Positions 51,533 to 62,393 of a DNA stretch of 64,000 bases are shown one piece after another. Source of the DNA: Palaemon carinicauda (taxonomy: Eukaryota > Arthropoda > Malacostraca > Decapoda > Palaemonidae); contig NC_090730.1 in NCBI RefSeq assembly GCF_036898095.1, positions 27,617,943 through 27,681,942 on the forward strand, written 5' to 3'. The notes under the pieces are model-generated. The model ran no database searches and was not told the DNA's origin. It was given only the letters and a program-made list of their open reading frames with translations. The position numbers were made by a program, and so were the translations under genes. Numbering within the stretch: the stretch's first letter is position 1; every line of letters starts with the position of its first letter.

Positions 51533-52431
51533 CGCAGATAGCTGACTTCCTTTTACACCTAAGGAATGTAAGATCCCTATCAGCTCCTACGATCAAAGGT
51601 TACAGAAGCATGTTGGCAGCGGTCTTCCGCCACAGAGGCTTAGATCTTTCCACCAACAAAGATCTACAGGACCTCCTTAAGTCTTTTGAGACCTCAAAGG
51701 AGCGTCGGTTAGCCACACCCGGGTGGAACTTAGATGTGGTTTTAAGGTTCCTGATGTCAGCAAGGTTCGAACCGCTTCAATCAGCCTCTTTTAAAGATCT
51801 CACTTTGAAGACTCTATTCTTCGTTTGCTTAGCAACAGCTAAAAGAGTCAGTGAGATACACGCCTTCAGCAGGAACATAGGTTTTACATCTGAAACGGCT
51901 ACATGTTCCTTACAGCTTGGTTTTTTAGCTAAAAACGAGCTCCCTTCTCGTCCTTGGCCCAAGTCGTTCGAGATTCCAAGCCTGTCCAGTTTGGTTGGAA
52001 ACGAACAAGAGAGAGTACTTTGCCCAGTAAGAGCTCTTAAGTACTATTTAAGACGTACAAAGCCATTACGAGGACAATCAGAAGCTTTATGGTGTTCTAT
52101 TAAGAAACCCTCTTTACCGATGTCGAAGAACGCAGTTTCTTATTACATCAGGCTTTTGATTAGAGAAGCCCATTCTCATCTGAATGAGGAAGACCACGCT
52201 TTGCTGAAGGTAAGGACACATGAAGTTAGAGCTGTCGCTACTTCAGTGGCCTTCAAACAGAACCGTTCTCTGCAGAGCGTAATGGATGCAACCTATTGGA
52301 GAAGCAAGTCAGTGTTCGCATCATTTTACCTTAAAGATGTCCAGTCTCTTTACGAGAACTGCTACACCCTGGGACCATTCGTTGCTGCGAGTGCAGTAGT
52401 AGGTGAGGGCTCAACCACTACATTCCCATAA
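51259..52431 (+). CDS. Tyrosine recombinase of element D
   Basis: 390-residue YR, start ATG at 51,259 (MASRRSQ). The frame is open far upstream, but that part is the shadow of pol. Core-binding region: LKVYQSKWEVFRSWC, TIKGYRSMLAAVFRHRG. Catalytic residues: R196 in ATAKRVSEIHAF, H321 and R324 in HEVRAVATS, and nucleophile Y357 in FASFYLKD. The C-terminus is GPFVAASAVVGEGSTTTFP. All residues are in place, so the enzyme is predicted active. It would recombine the circular cDNA with a short target without generating duplications. H encodes a YR of the same 390-residue length. Confidence 0.94.
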   Translation: MASRRSQDSSSKSGPSASAARKEGTPKPPRSSSDCLQTIERLSRARGFSKEAARAIARARRTSTLKVYQSKWEVFRSWCEANSVSSTSTSVTQIADFLLHLRNVRSLSAPTIKGYRSMLAAVFRHRGLDLSTNKDLQDLLKSFETSKERRLATPGWNLDVVLRFLMSARFEPLQSASFKDLTLKTLFFVCLATAKRVSEIHAFSRNIGFTSETATCSLQLGFLAKNELPSRPWPKSFEIPSLSSLVGNEQERVLCPVRALKYYLRRTKPLRGQSEALWCSIKKPSLPMSKNAVSYYIRLLIREAHSHLNEEDHALLKVRTHEVRAVATSVAFKQNRSLQSVMDATYWRSKSVFASFYLKDVQSLYENCYTLGPFVAASAVVGEGSTTTFP

Positions 52432-52824
52432 TCCCATAACCTTTTTTAATCTTTCTCTTGAAATGCTTTTTATTGTTGTTTTTGGGTTGTACGGAAGGCT
52501 AAGAAGCCTTTCGCATCCTGGTTGATTTGGCGGGTGGTCAAATTCTTTCTTGAGAAGCGCCTAGATTAGAGGTTGTGATGAGGTCCTTTAGTATGGGTTG
52601 CAGCCCTTCATACTTCAGCACCTAGGAGTCGCTGAGAGGATCGCGAGGCTCAGTAAGGAAGACGTACTTAAAAAGGCAGAGTAATGGTTCAAGTCGACTT
52701 CCTTACCAGGTACTTATTTATTTTATGTTTGTTATTTTGAATAACTGCTAAAATGAAATACGGGATACTTAGCTTCTAATGTTAACATGTATGCTGGTCT
52801 CCACCCACCCCCTGGGTGTGAATC

Positions 52825-52914
52825 AGCTACATGATCATCGGGTAAGATTAATATTGAAAAATGTTATTTTCCTTAGTAAAATAAATTTTTGAATATACTT
52901 ACCCGATGATCATG
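52825..52914 (+). repeat. ICR of element D
   Basis: Inverse of the left tip (GGGTAAGATTAATATTGAAA, to about 52,860) joined to a perfect 54-bp inverse of the right tip (52,861-52,914 versus 53,104-53,157). Confidence 0.95.
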
Positions 52915-52962
52915 AATTTAAGGACCCTCCCTTCCTCCCCATAGAGACCCAGTGGACCGAGG

Positions 52963-53157
52963 AGAAAATTGGTTCTTGTTGACAAGAAGTACCTGAGTAC
53001 CTACTCGACAGATGGCGCTGTTGTTGTACACCCCCACCTGTATAGCGATCGCTGGCGTATCCCGACCGTAGATTTTTTCTGTCGGGCAACAGAGTTGCAG
53101 CTACATGATCATCGGGTAAGTATATTCAAAAATTTATTTTACTAAGGAAAATAACAT
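52963..53157 (+). repeat. Right ITR of element D
   Basis: Inverse of the left leader (GATGGCGCTGTTGTTGTACA, TATAGCGATCGCTGGCGTAT), then the right tip with GGGTAAGTATATTC and the terminus GGAAAATAACAT. Confidence 0.93.
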
Positions 53158-53979
53158 ATTAACAGGAATTCTTTCTACTACTCTAACCACATATTTTACA
53201 AGCTTAAACCCGATGGGAGCATTCGCCTAATCTTCGATATGAAATGCCTTAATACTATGATAAAAAAACCTTCTTTCTCCATGCTGAAACCTAAAACTTT
53301 ATTCCCTTATTTGCATTTAAACAATTGGGCATGTAGACTTGATTTAAAGGACGCTTATTGGCACGTCCCCCTTCATTCAAGTGCTCAAAGATTCTTAACG
53401 TTCCAATTAGGAAAGCGCAAATTCAAATGGACGGTTGTTCCCTTCGGGTTAAAGACAGCTCCCTACATCTTTTCCAAACTAATGTACACAGTAGTTAAAT
53501 ACATTAGGAAGGAATATAATATTCTCATCTTTAACTACTTAGATGATATACTCATATTAGCAGATTACTTTCACAAATGCGAGGCTCACACCCAAATAGT
53601 CATTGAAGTGCTCACAGAGCTGGGCTGGCAAATATCTATTAAAAAGTCTGTCATTCATCCAGTGCAAAAGATAGAGTTCTTGGGAGTTCATTATAACTTG
53701 GAAAACAAAACAATGAGACCAATGCAGAAAAATATTGATAAATGTATCAGACTTGCCAATACAGTATCAAACTTGAACAGATCTGACCTCAAATTATATC
53801 AAAGATTGATAGGATCACTTAACTTCTGTTCCTACTACACCTTTTACGGTAGATACCATCTTAAATTCCTTCACAGATTTCATAGATATTTTGCTAAAGG
53901 ATATAGAATCATTCCTCCTTCTTTCAAATACTTTCTAGGAGAATGGAAACAGACTAACATGTATAGTGATACAGTATAA
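53158..53979 (+). pseudogene. RT catalytic segment of element F (resumes after D)
   Basis: Continues the RT of F: YKLKPDGSIRLIFD, RLDLKDAYWHVPLHS, VVPFGLKTAPYIFSKL and the catalytic NYLDDILILA (near 53,530-53,560), then the thumb segment GSLNFCSYYTFYGRYHLKFL. A net two-base insertion (or one-base loss) near 53,973 ends the frame at 53,979 and shifts into RNase H. The first in-frame ATG is 53,239, but that is internal to the domain. Confidence 0.88.
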
Positions 53980-54815
53980 ACATTCCTAATAATCAAGTAG
54001 ATCTAGAACTATTCACAGATGCATCCAACTTTGGCTGGGGTGGAGCATTAGTAGGAGAACATGGCATACTCTCAACTAATAATACATGGCTACAAAATGA
54101 GAATACTCTGCACATTAACATTAGAGAATTACTTGCATGCATCTACTGTATAAAATACTTCAGAGACAAACTAAGAAACAAAGTAGTATTAATTCACATA
54201 GATTCACAAGTAACAAACTGCTGGATCAAAAAACATGGTAGCATTAGGAACAAATCGGCCCAGGAGGCCATCAAAGTGTTACTAAACATCAAAGGAAAAT
54301 ACAACATAGACATTCAAACTAAATGGATTAAAGGGAAATGCAATGTGATGGCTGATTCCCTATCGAGAGACTTTGGTTCCATACATGCAGAAGCCACTCT
54401 CGACGACAATCTATTCAATTTAATTTGCACAGATATGAATTTCTCTCCTGAAATAGACCTTTTCACCAATGGCTTTAATTCTAAATGTAAAAGATTTTGT
54501 TCTTCCGTACCCAACACAAAAGCAATCAGTAATAATGCTCTTCACATTAGCTGGGAAGGTTCTTCTCCTCTTTATGCTTTTCCCCCAGGCTTCTTACTGC
54601 ATAAAGTTGCTTTTAAGATATATAACGAATGTAATAACAATATGCTCTTTTGCACTGTTTCCCAGGAAACGGAACCATGGATTCCCCTTGTCAAGACAGT
54701 CTCCAAGGAATACTGGAAGTACAAAGTCAAAGTAGAAGGCTGCCAGATACTTCATATGGACTGTACCTTACCCTTAGCGCAACACCACTTAAATTTGATC
54801 GCCTTCAGAATATAA
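53980..54815 (+). pseudogene. RNase H-MT-like region of element F
   Basis: From about 54,000 the frame reads LELFTDASNFGWGGALVG, TLHINIRELLACIYCI, LIHIDSQVTNCWIKK and VMADSLSR, so RNase H Asp/Glu/Asp/Asp residues are all kept. Next comes PEIDLFTNGFNSKCKRFCSS and YAFPPGFLL, equivalent to the C-terminal domain of the other families. It ends at 54,815, overlapping YR. Confidence 0.85.
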
Positions 54816-55800
54816 AAGATCAACTACCTTCTATATTTCCTCCAGAGATATGCAACAAAATTACTTCCAATTTACGAGACAGTTCCATGGCCAAGTACCA
54901 AAATCTCTTCAGCAGCTTTAAAGAGTTCATACACAATAAATATGGAGGTAACAACAAGTTCCCCCTTTTATCAGTGCTACTCTATTTTAATGAATTAATA
55001 GACAAGGGCCTAGCATACAACACACTAAAAGGATACCGAGCTGCTCTTGGACCGGTTTTGAAGGGATACTTTCCCAATTATTGTCTAGCAGAAGACAAGT
55101 ACATTAAAGCTATGCTTGATGGAGTAAATAGAAGAAGACCCAGCAATTCTCATCAATTTCCAGGCTGGGATCTTGATAAAGTGGTTTCCTTCCTCAACAC
55201 TACAAGAGATGATTCTATGCTGCTCATGATTCAGAAGACCTTATTCCTCGTAGCTTTGGCTTGCCCATTGAGAGCTAACCAATTTAATCATCTATGTATC
55301 TCTAGGAGCACTTTCACGCCAGAAACCATCGTGTTAAGGAACCACCCTTCCTTCATGGCCAAGAATCAGAGAAACAATTACACTCCTATTGAATTCAGCT
55401 TTAGGTGTCACCCTACCAAGCCAAAAATTTGTCCAGTTAGACAATTAAACTTTTATCTGGAGTACACAAATAAAATCTGTGCAGAAAGAAACATAGATAG
55501 GAAAGACCATATTTGGCTGGATGAAAACTTCAAGATCATGTCCCTTCCAAAGATGAGGCAGCTATTCAGGGACTGTATTTTCAGAGCTGATCCCAATGCC
55601 AGAAAACACTCCACCAATTTCCACTCTATCAGAGGTCAAGCAGCTTCAAGGATGATGTATAATGGAGTTACGCTGCAAGAGATAAAGACTAGAATGAATT
55701 GGAAAAGCAACTCTATTTGGGTCATTTTATGCTCTCCTCGGTCTACAGGGAGCGTTCGATGCAGTCGTTGCAGGACTTCATCTTCATGCCCCCTGAAGTA
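54650..55800 (+). pseudogene. Tyrosine recombinase of element F
   Basis: Core-binding region SSMAKYQNLFSSFKEFI, NTLKGYRAALGPVLKGY. Box I ALACPLRANQFNHLC (Arg kept). Box II FHSIRGQAASRMMYNG keeps H-x-x-R. A one-base loss near 55,720 after MNWKSNSIW shifts the frame. In the alternative frame GHFMLSSVYRERSMQSLQDF includes the likely Tyr and ends at about 55,807, just before the ICR. The residue spacing is longer and the sequence unlike families 1 and 2, confirming a separate family. Confidence 0.83.
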
Positions 55801-55808
55801 TCGGGTGA

Positions 55809-55913
55809 GCAAAACCAGTGGGTCTGAAAGGCTGAAGCCTCTCTCTCTCTAGAACTGACAGTTTACTTGTGAACCTAAGTTCTGGAGAGAAGAGGCGAGG
55901 CCTTTCAGACCCA
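55809..55913 (+). repeat. ICR of element F
   Basis: Inverse of the left tip (GCAAAACCAGTGGGTCTGAA ... CTCTAGAAC, ending 55,855) joined to the inverse of the right tip (TGACAGTTTACTTGTGAACC ..., from 55,856). Confidence 0.92.
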
Positions 55914-56299
55914 GGGTCTGGTTCACCCTCCGACCCTTCCCCCGTAACCGAGGAGACCATTCTGGAGGAAATAAAGGATTTTTAAAGTAATTACATACAA
56001 AGTCAACAGCTTTCATGTTTCTGAAGGCCAACCATAACATTTTTTCAATTATTCATAATTTCTTTAAGATATATTTACTCTTATCCTTGCACTTAGAGGA
56101 AAGGCAACTTTTAGGTAACAAGATAGGAATATCTTGGAAAGGGGAGGTGAACTACTGTCACATTATATTATCTTAGAATATAAAGAGGAATGGAAAATGT
56201 TAAAATTCACAATTGGAACTTTGAGTTACTACTTGTAGTAATTTGCAATCTCAAATAAATCTCACAACAGGAAAATGGAATGGTAAGTACAGATATACT
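55914..56299 (+). other. F 3' non-coding stretch between ICR and right ITR
   Basis: AT-rich with an AATAAA at about 55,966-55,973 that could be a polyadenylation signal. No coding motif. Confidence 0.4.
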
Positions 56300-56500
56300 T
56301 CATAGCCACTTGCAACTTCAAATATGGTGGGTTGGTTCCTGTCAACTCACATGTCTCTGGTTGCTCCGCCCCGATGGGCGTGGTTTGTGCCCGCTTACAG
56401 CTGTCGGGGGGAGGAGCCAGGGGTGTGTCATAGCAAAACCAGTGGGTCTGAAAGGCCTCGCCTCTTCTCTCCAGAACTTAGGTTCACAAGTAAACTGTCA
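56300..56500 (+). repeat. Right ITR of element F
   Basis: Inverse of the left leader (CAACTTCAAATATGGTGGGT, CCGATGGGCGTGGTTTGTGC) and the right tip ending GTAAACTGTCA at 56,500. Confidence 0.92.
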
Positions 56501-58880
56501 GATCCTCTGTCTATCGTCGACGTCGTGGTGGCAGAGGCTTCCGACGAGTCTGGTCAAACCTCTGCGGCTCCTGATGGTGATGACGTTGCTGAAGGCTCTC
56601 CTCCCCCTTCTGTACATCCTTCGGAGGGGGAAGGGGGTCCTACGGGCTCTCCTGCGGCTAAGTCTCTCCCTCGGGGGAGCACTCTGACTGAGACTCCTCT
56701 TCGGAGGACTGATGATCCTGACGACCTCCCTCGTGGCCGCCTTCGCCGTAAGGTTCATCGTCCGCTTCGCCGCAAGGGCCTCCCGTCTCCCTATAACGGT
56801 GTCAAGAGGCGCCTTTTCGAGTCTTCTCCTTCGTCCTCCGATGGGGACTCTCCTCACCAGAAGCAGTCTGTAGCAGCCGCGTCCTTAGACCTCTCCGGGG
56901 ATCGTTCACGTTCTCCTACGCCTTCCAGACCTTCTATTTCCTGTGCAGACGGCCAGCAGTCTGATCTCGTCAGCCGACGGGCACCGGTCCCTTCGGGGCA
57001 AAGGGATGTCGCCCACGGTGTGGGCGCTTCCCTTGCGCGTCAGGGTTCCCCTGCGCGCCCTTCTGCGCGTTCACGCGTAGTTGCACACCAACGCTCTCCG
57101 GCTCGTCAGCGCTCTCCTGCTCGTCAGCGCTGTCCTGATCGCCAGCGCTCTCCTGCTCGCCAGCACTCTTCTGATGATCAACGCCCTACTGCTCGCCAGC
57201 GCTCTCCTAAGGATAACGAACATCCTCCTGTTTCTGCTGCGCGCCCAGCGTGCCAACGGTCTCCTGAGCGCACTAGATCTCCTGCTCGTCAACGCGACTT
57301 GCGCTTCCAGTTCCTGACACGCGCCCTAGAACTCCGGTTCAGGACTTGGGCAAGGACTCAACTTCTCCTCGCCCTCGCGATCCTGCTTGTCAGCTTTCTC
57401 CTGCGCGTACATCTAGAGTTCCTGCACGCCCACGCTCCCACGTGCCTCCTCTTCCTACGCCCACTCGCGAGCGTTCGCCTTTGCGCGTCTCGCCGACAGT
57501 TCCTTCGCAGCCTTCTACGCGCCGTCTCCCTGCTCGCCAGCGTTCTCCAGCGCGACAGCGATCTCCGACGCGTCAACGTTCTCCTACTTGTTAGCGTTCT
57601 CCTGCGCGTCATCGATCACCAGCGCGTCAGCGTTCCCCTGAGCGCCGGCGATCTCCAGATCCTCCGCGTGATCCATCGCCTGCGCGCAAGCGCTCTCCTA
57701 CGCGTCAGCGCCCAGCAGATCTGGAGAAACATAGGTCCCCTGCGATCAGCTCTACCACGTGCGGTCGCTCGCCTGCGCGTTTTACGCGCCATCGCTCGCC
57801 AACGCGCCAACGCTCGCCAACGCGCCATCGCTCGCCTGCGCTCCAGCGTTCGCCAACGCACCATCGATCGCCGACTTGCCATCGATCGCCCACGCGTCAC
57901 AGGTCTCCAGGACACTATCGGTCCCCTGGCCCTCAGCGGTCTCGTGAGCGCTCTCGTTCGCCCACGCACCAATGCGTTCACTCGCCAACGCGTTCACTCG
58001 CCAACGCGCTCACTCGCCAGCTCGCCCACGCGCCCCCTCGCCCACGCGCTCACTCGCCTACGCGCCCGCGCGCCCGCTCGCGATCGCTCCCGCGTTTGTT
58101 TCCACGCGATTGCGCGCCCGCGCTCCAACAGCCCCTTGCGCGCGACTCTTTCGTGTCACCCTCGCGCGAGCGTCAGCACGACCCCCGTTCGCGTCGGGTT
58201 CCGCAGCTCGCGGCAGCAGCAGGGACGCGTGTCGCCAGGTCGCAGTCGGGATCACCTCCACCTAAGCGCAGGTCTCTTTTGCAGGACAAGGAAGGACCTT
58301 CGGAGAGGTCAAGGCAACTTTCTTCCCCTTCTTTTTTGCAGGCAGGTCCAGTGGTGTCCACTCCGAAGGATCGCCCGATCCCCTTCCCTCCAGCGGGAAT
58401 TTCGGACTCTGTGTCCATGTCTCGGCAGTCCTGGTTTGGTCCTTTGATGCGGGCGTTAGTGAAAGCTATGAAGCCGGCACTCGCCGATCTAGGACACAAG
58501 CCAGCGACGGCCTCGCCCCTGCTGAAGAGAAGGAGAGGAGTGGACTTCGTGGTGACTTCTCCCAGGGAGAAGTTGGTTCCTAAGAGGTCCGTCAAGAAGG
58601 CCCCGTCCCCTTCGCAGTCGTTTTCTCCTTCTCCCGTAGACGAGGCTTTTCCGTCCTCGGGAGATTCCAGTGAGGCGGCGGTCTCCCCCTCGGCACCAAG
58701 GGGGGAGTCACCTCCTCGTGGCAACATCAGCAGTAGCCTCGCAAGACACCGAAGCAGGCGCCGGCAGCTAAGAAAGTGGTGTCTAAGCCCCAGCCCTTTC
58801 CTGCCAAGGACAAGAGGGGTGGTAAGTCCTCCAGGGGAGGCAAGACTCCTAGAGGGAGCAGCCGCGGCCGCAAACGCTAG
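56501..58880 (+). pseudogene. Gag of element H, 3' segment (after F), with RS-like domain and internal deletion
   Basis: Resumes the H gag frame with DPLSIVDVVVAEASDESGQ, then TETPLRRTDD and PRGRLRRKVHRPLRRKG, then the RS-like repeats (ARQRSPARQRSP; 57,060-58,170). A frameshift lies near 57,297 and a TAG at 57,592-57,594. After the repeats come LMRALVKAMKPALADLG and KRRRGVDFVVTSPREKL. Near 58,725 about 1 kb is missing compared with I, including the helical C-terminal domain. The deletion places the Gag frame in line with RT, while the basic tail coding (SRGGKTPRGSSRGRKR) is left in another frame, ending about 58,880. Confidence 0.85.
57060..58170 (+). repeat. Arg/Ser/Pro-coding low-complexity repeat in H gag
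   Basis: Imperfect CGCCAGCGCTCTCCTGCT-type units for about 1.1 kb, orthologous to 31,520-33,050 in I and 63,280-64,000 in J. Confidence 0.9.
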
Positions 58881-60945
58881 GAGTGGCAGTCCCCCCGCGT
58901 GTCCACCAGTGGGGGGATGCCTTCAAAGTTGCGTGCACAGGTGGCAGCAACATGGGGCCGATGCTTGGACGGTCTCCGTGATCGGCCAAGGGTATCGCGT
59001 CCCATTCACGACATCTCAACCTCCCCTGACAGCGAATCCAGTGTCGTTGAGCTCCTATGCCATGGGATCGGTAAAGGGGCTAGCCCTTCGAGCGGAAGTC
59101 GAGACCATGCTCAAGAAGGATGCTGTCTAGGAGGACGTCGACGGCTCCCCAGGCTTCTTCAGTCGACTCTTTGTTGTAAAGAAGGTGTCTGGAGGCTGGA
59201 GACCCATCATCGACCTCTCAGCTCTGAACAAGCTTGTCAAGCAAACTCCGTTCAGCATGGAGACAGCGGACACGGTCAGACTTGCGGTGAGACCACTAGA
59301 CTTCATGTGCACACTGGATCTGAAGGACGCGTACTTCCAGATCCCAATCCATCCGTCTTCCAGGAAGTACTTGAGATTCAGCCTACACAGCAAGACCTAC
59401 CAGTTCAAGTTGTTGTGCTTCGGTCTCTCCACAGTACCTCAGGTGTTCACCAGAGTGTTTACCCTGATTTCGTCGTTGGTGCACAGGAACGGCATCCGTC
59501 TCCTCGGTTATCTGGACGACTGGCTGATCCTAGCAGACTCGGAGTCGACCCTTCTTCGACACCGAGACAGGCTTCTGAGACTTTGCCAGGATCTGGGGAT
59601 CGTGGTAAAGTCCTCTCTGCAGCCGTCCCAACGACTGGTTTATCTAGGCATGTTGTTAGACACCAATCTCCACAAAGCCTTTCCATCAGACGACAGGATA
59701 GCAAGGCTGAGGAGGGTGGTGGAACCCTTCCTCAGGCAAGAAGAGTTTCCTGCCTAATCGTAGTTGCGTCTCTTAGGTCACCTGTCCTCCCTGGCCCGTC
59801 TGGTTCCAAACGGCCGTCTCAGGATGAGATCCCTGCAGTGGCGGCTCAAGCCCTGGTGGAATCAAGGATCCAATTCCCCGGACTTCCTGGTCCCGATAGG
59901 ACCTTTGGAACAGGCAGACCTGCGGTGGTGGCTGGTCGACGAGAACCTGCGAAAGGGAGTGGATCTTCTCGTCCTCCCCCCGGAATTGACACTGTTTTCG
60001 GACGCTTCAAAAGAAGGGTGGGGGGCGCACATTCTGAACCAGAGGACCTCAGGCCTTTGGTCAGAATCAGAAAAGTACCTGCACATCAACCTGCTAGAAA
60101 TGAAGGCCGTTTTCCTGGCTCTTCAACAGTTCCAACGGACCCTGGCGGGTCACTCCGTGGTGGTGATGAGCGACAAGATCACGGTAGTGGCTTATATCAA
60201 CAAGCAGGGAGGTACTTTTTCGCAGCAGCTATCCCATCTTGCAGTAGAGATTCTGAGGTGGACCGAAGTCCACTTGATAACACTATCAGCTCGCTTCATT
60301 CCTGGCAAGAGGAATGTGCTCGCCGACAGTCTGAGCAGGGCTTCGCAGATAGTGAGTACCGAGTGGTCTTTGGATCCTCAGATAGCCAACAAATTCCTGA
60401 CTTTGTGGGGTTCCCCGACCGTGGATCTGTTCGCGACAGCTTTGAATTTCAAACTGCCCCTGTACTGCTCCCCAGTCCTGGACCCCAAGGCACTCTGGCA
60501 AGATGCTTTCCAACAACGGTGGGACATCATCGATGTGTACGCCTTCCCACCGTTCTGTCTGATGAGAAGGGTGCTCAACAGGACCAGACTATCAGTCAAC
60601 TTGTCGATGACTCTGATAGCTCCGCTGTGGCATCGTGCGGAATGGTTCCCGGACCTTCTGCAGCTCCTGAAAGAGCTCCCGAGAGAACTTCCCCCACGAC
60701 ACGAGCTACTCAGACAACCACATTGCAACATCTTCCACAGAGCCGTAGCATCGCTTCGGCTTCACGCCTGGAGACTGTCCAGCGTCTCCTCACGGAGAGA
60801 GGCTTTTTGCAACAAGTTGCAGAGAGAATGTCTCGGCATCTGTGAAAGTCCTCAGAGGGAGTCTACCAGGCGAAGTGGAGAATCTTCTGTGGTTGGTGTC
60901 GTGAGAGGGGTATCTCTCCACTCGATGCCACTATTCCAGCAATAG
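58865..60945 (+). pseudogene. Reverse transcriptase-RNase H-MT-like ORF of element H
   Basis: N-terminal ADAWTVSVIGQGYRVPF, then a TAG at 59,128-59,130 (CAG in I). Next come FVVKKVSGGWRPIIDLSALN, CTLDLKDAYFQIPIHP and GYLDDWLILADS. A TAA at 59,755 (CAA in I) and TAG at 59,761 (TGG in I) separate RNase H: LFSDASKEGWGAHI, HINLLEMKAVFLAL, VMSDKITVVAYI (Lys-Ile replaces Asn-Thr of the usual SDNTT) and ADSLSRAS. C-terminal DLFATALNFKLP and YAFPPF are present. All segments are in a single frame, so only three point changes break it. Confidence 0.9.
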
Positions 60946-61814
60946 TGGAGTTTCTCGTTTATTTGCAGGAGGAAATGCGCCTTTCGGTCTCAGCGGTGAA
61001 AGGCTATGGCTCAGCCTTAAACTTGGCTTTTAGGCTGAAAGGAGTGGACATTTCTTCCTCGCTGGAACTCACTCAACTCATACGTAGCTATGAGCTTACC
61101 TGCCCTCAGTCGGAAGTGAGACCTCCTCCTTGGAACGTGGTTCGGGTCCTCAGGGCTCTTAAGAGACCTCCCTTCGAACCATTACGCCAGGCCTCTGATT
61201 GCCACCTGTCTTGGAAGACGGCTTTCCTGCTCGCTTTGGCCTCTGCCAAGCGAGTTAGTGAACTTCATGGTCTCTCGTACGACGTCGCCCATTCAAGGGG
61301 ATGGGGGGAGGTAACGTTCAGGTTCGTCCCTGAGTTTGTTGCCAAGACTCAGAACCCTGGAGTGCCGGACCCACGGTTCGACTCTTTCAGGGTCGCGAGT
61401 CTCCGTTCTGTAACAAGCGACCCAGACCAGCTGCTATTATGTCCAATGAGGAGTCTGAGGTGTTACTTGAAGAGAACAGCTGCAGTTCGTCCTCAGGTGC
61501 AAGCATTGTTTTTTAGCACAGGCAGGACGAAGAGGAGGGTCACCAAGAACACCATCTCGGCTTGGATTCGAAGGGTTATCCATCACGCCTTGAATCCGGA
61601 CCCTCCTCCGTCACGTCGCCCTAGGGCACACGACGTCAGGGGCATCGCTACGTCCCTGGCCTTCAAGAGAAACTTCTCTGTGACGCAGGTACTTCAAGCT
61701 GGGGTCTGGAAGCGTCAGACGACCTTCACAGCCCACTACCTGCAGGACGTGACCCACAGGAGCCTCGATACTTTTTCTATCGGCCCTGTGGTGGCTGCAC
61801 AACAGCTGGTCTAG
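60642..61814 (+). pseudogene. Tyrosine recombinase of element H (one nonsense codon)
   Basis: From the ATG at 60,642 the frame has 390 residues, the same as in D, with one TGA at 60,843-60,845 (CGA in I). Core-binding region: GVYQAKWRIFCGWC, AVKGYGSALNLAFRL. Box I LASAKRVSELHGLS; box II HDVRGIATSLAF; Tyr region FTAHYLQDVTH. All catalytic residues are kept. It overlaps the end of pol. Confidence 0.88.
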
Positions 61815-62294
61815 CCTCAGGCTCCTTTATGGACAAGTAGCAGTAGGTTGAGGGCGTTGTTACCCGTTTTTAGTCTGCGTGAATGAAAGAGTATGTCTGA
61901 CCCTTACTTCTTTCTTCATCCTCCCCTCTCTTGGGGAAGCAGCATCCTGGTCTTCGCATAGCTGACCTCAACCTCTGCAGGTAAACCATGCTTCCTTGTG
62001 TTCCTAGTATTAAGCTTAATACTGTCGCGTCCCCCATACCCTGACGAGGTGGTATTGGGAACGTCCTATCCTGGATTCCTATCTAAAGGTCTCAAGGTCA
62101 ACTTCATAGGACGAGTCACGCTCTTTCCTCCACACACAACTTATGTAGGCCACACGTTCCTTGCGAAGCGAGGAACTTGTGAGGTGCAGGGACTCCTTTT
62201 CTCGAGTGCTACGCACTTGGAGTCGGAGTCCCCGGGTAAAGCCAAAGTCAGTAAGGCTGGGGACTTTCCACCCTTCCTAATGGGTAAGTCACCC

Positions 62295-62393
62295 AATGTA
62301 AATAGCGTGGTTTGTATTTCGGTTACGGAACAAATGACAAATTCGGAGATAATTTGTATTTTTCCTAACCATACAAACCTTAGCTATTTACAC
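62295..62393 (+). repeat. ICR of element H
   Basis: Inverse of the left tip (ending GGTTACGGAACAAA, 62,334) joined to the inverse of the right tip (TGACAAATTCGGAGATAATT, from 62,335). Confidence 0.92.

Larger units (their letters stand above)
46693..53157 (+). mobile_element. DIRS-like retrotransposon D (family 1), nearly intact, inserted in F
   Basis: Plus-strand element of 6,465 bp. Left tip TTTTCAATATTAATCTTACC; gag 47,071-49,473; RT-RNase H 49,283-51,532; YR 51,259-52,431; ICR 52,825-52,914; right ITR ending GGAAAATAACAT at 53,157. The only coding lesion seen is a TGA in gag. It is the youngest and best candidate for recent activity in the window. It has no visible target duplication, and its removal restores the RT frame of F. 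Confidence 0.95.
40070..56500 (+). mobile_element. DIRS-order retrotransposon F (family 3), inserted in H gag
   Basis: Left tip GTTCTAGAGAGAGAGAGAGG at 40,070; right tip ends AAGTAAACTGTCA at 56,500. Its own sequence (40,070-41,648, 45,641-46,692, 53,158-56,500; about 6.0 kb) encodes a gag with an RGG-rich tail, RT-RNase H-MT-like and YR. ICR at 55,809-55,913. It is clearly a different family: AT-richer, with only motif-level protein similarity to families 1 and 2. It hosts G in gag and D in RT. Several frameshifts are present. Confidence 0.88.

Noticed and set aside
56324..56500. Start of a protein continuing into H gag
   Set aside because: This stretch is the right ITR of F; the open frame across the junction is fortuitous and the H gag frame begins at 56,501.
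58899..60641. Upstream extension of the H YR frame
   Set aside because: It is a shadow over pol. The ATG at 60,642 gives the same 390-residue length as D.
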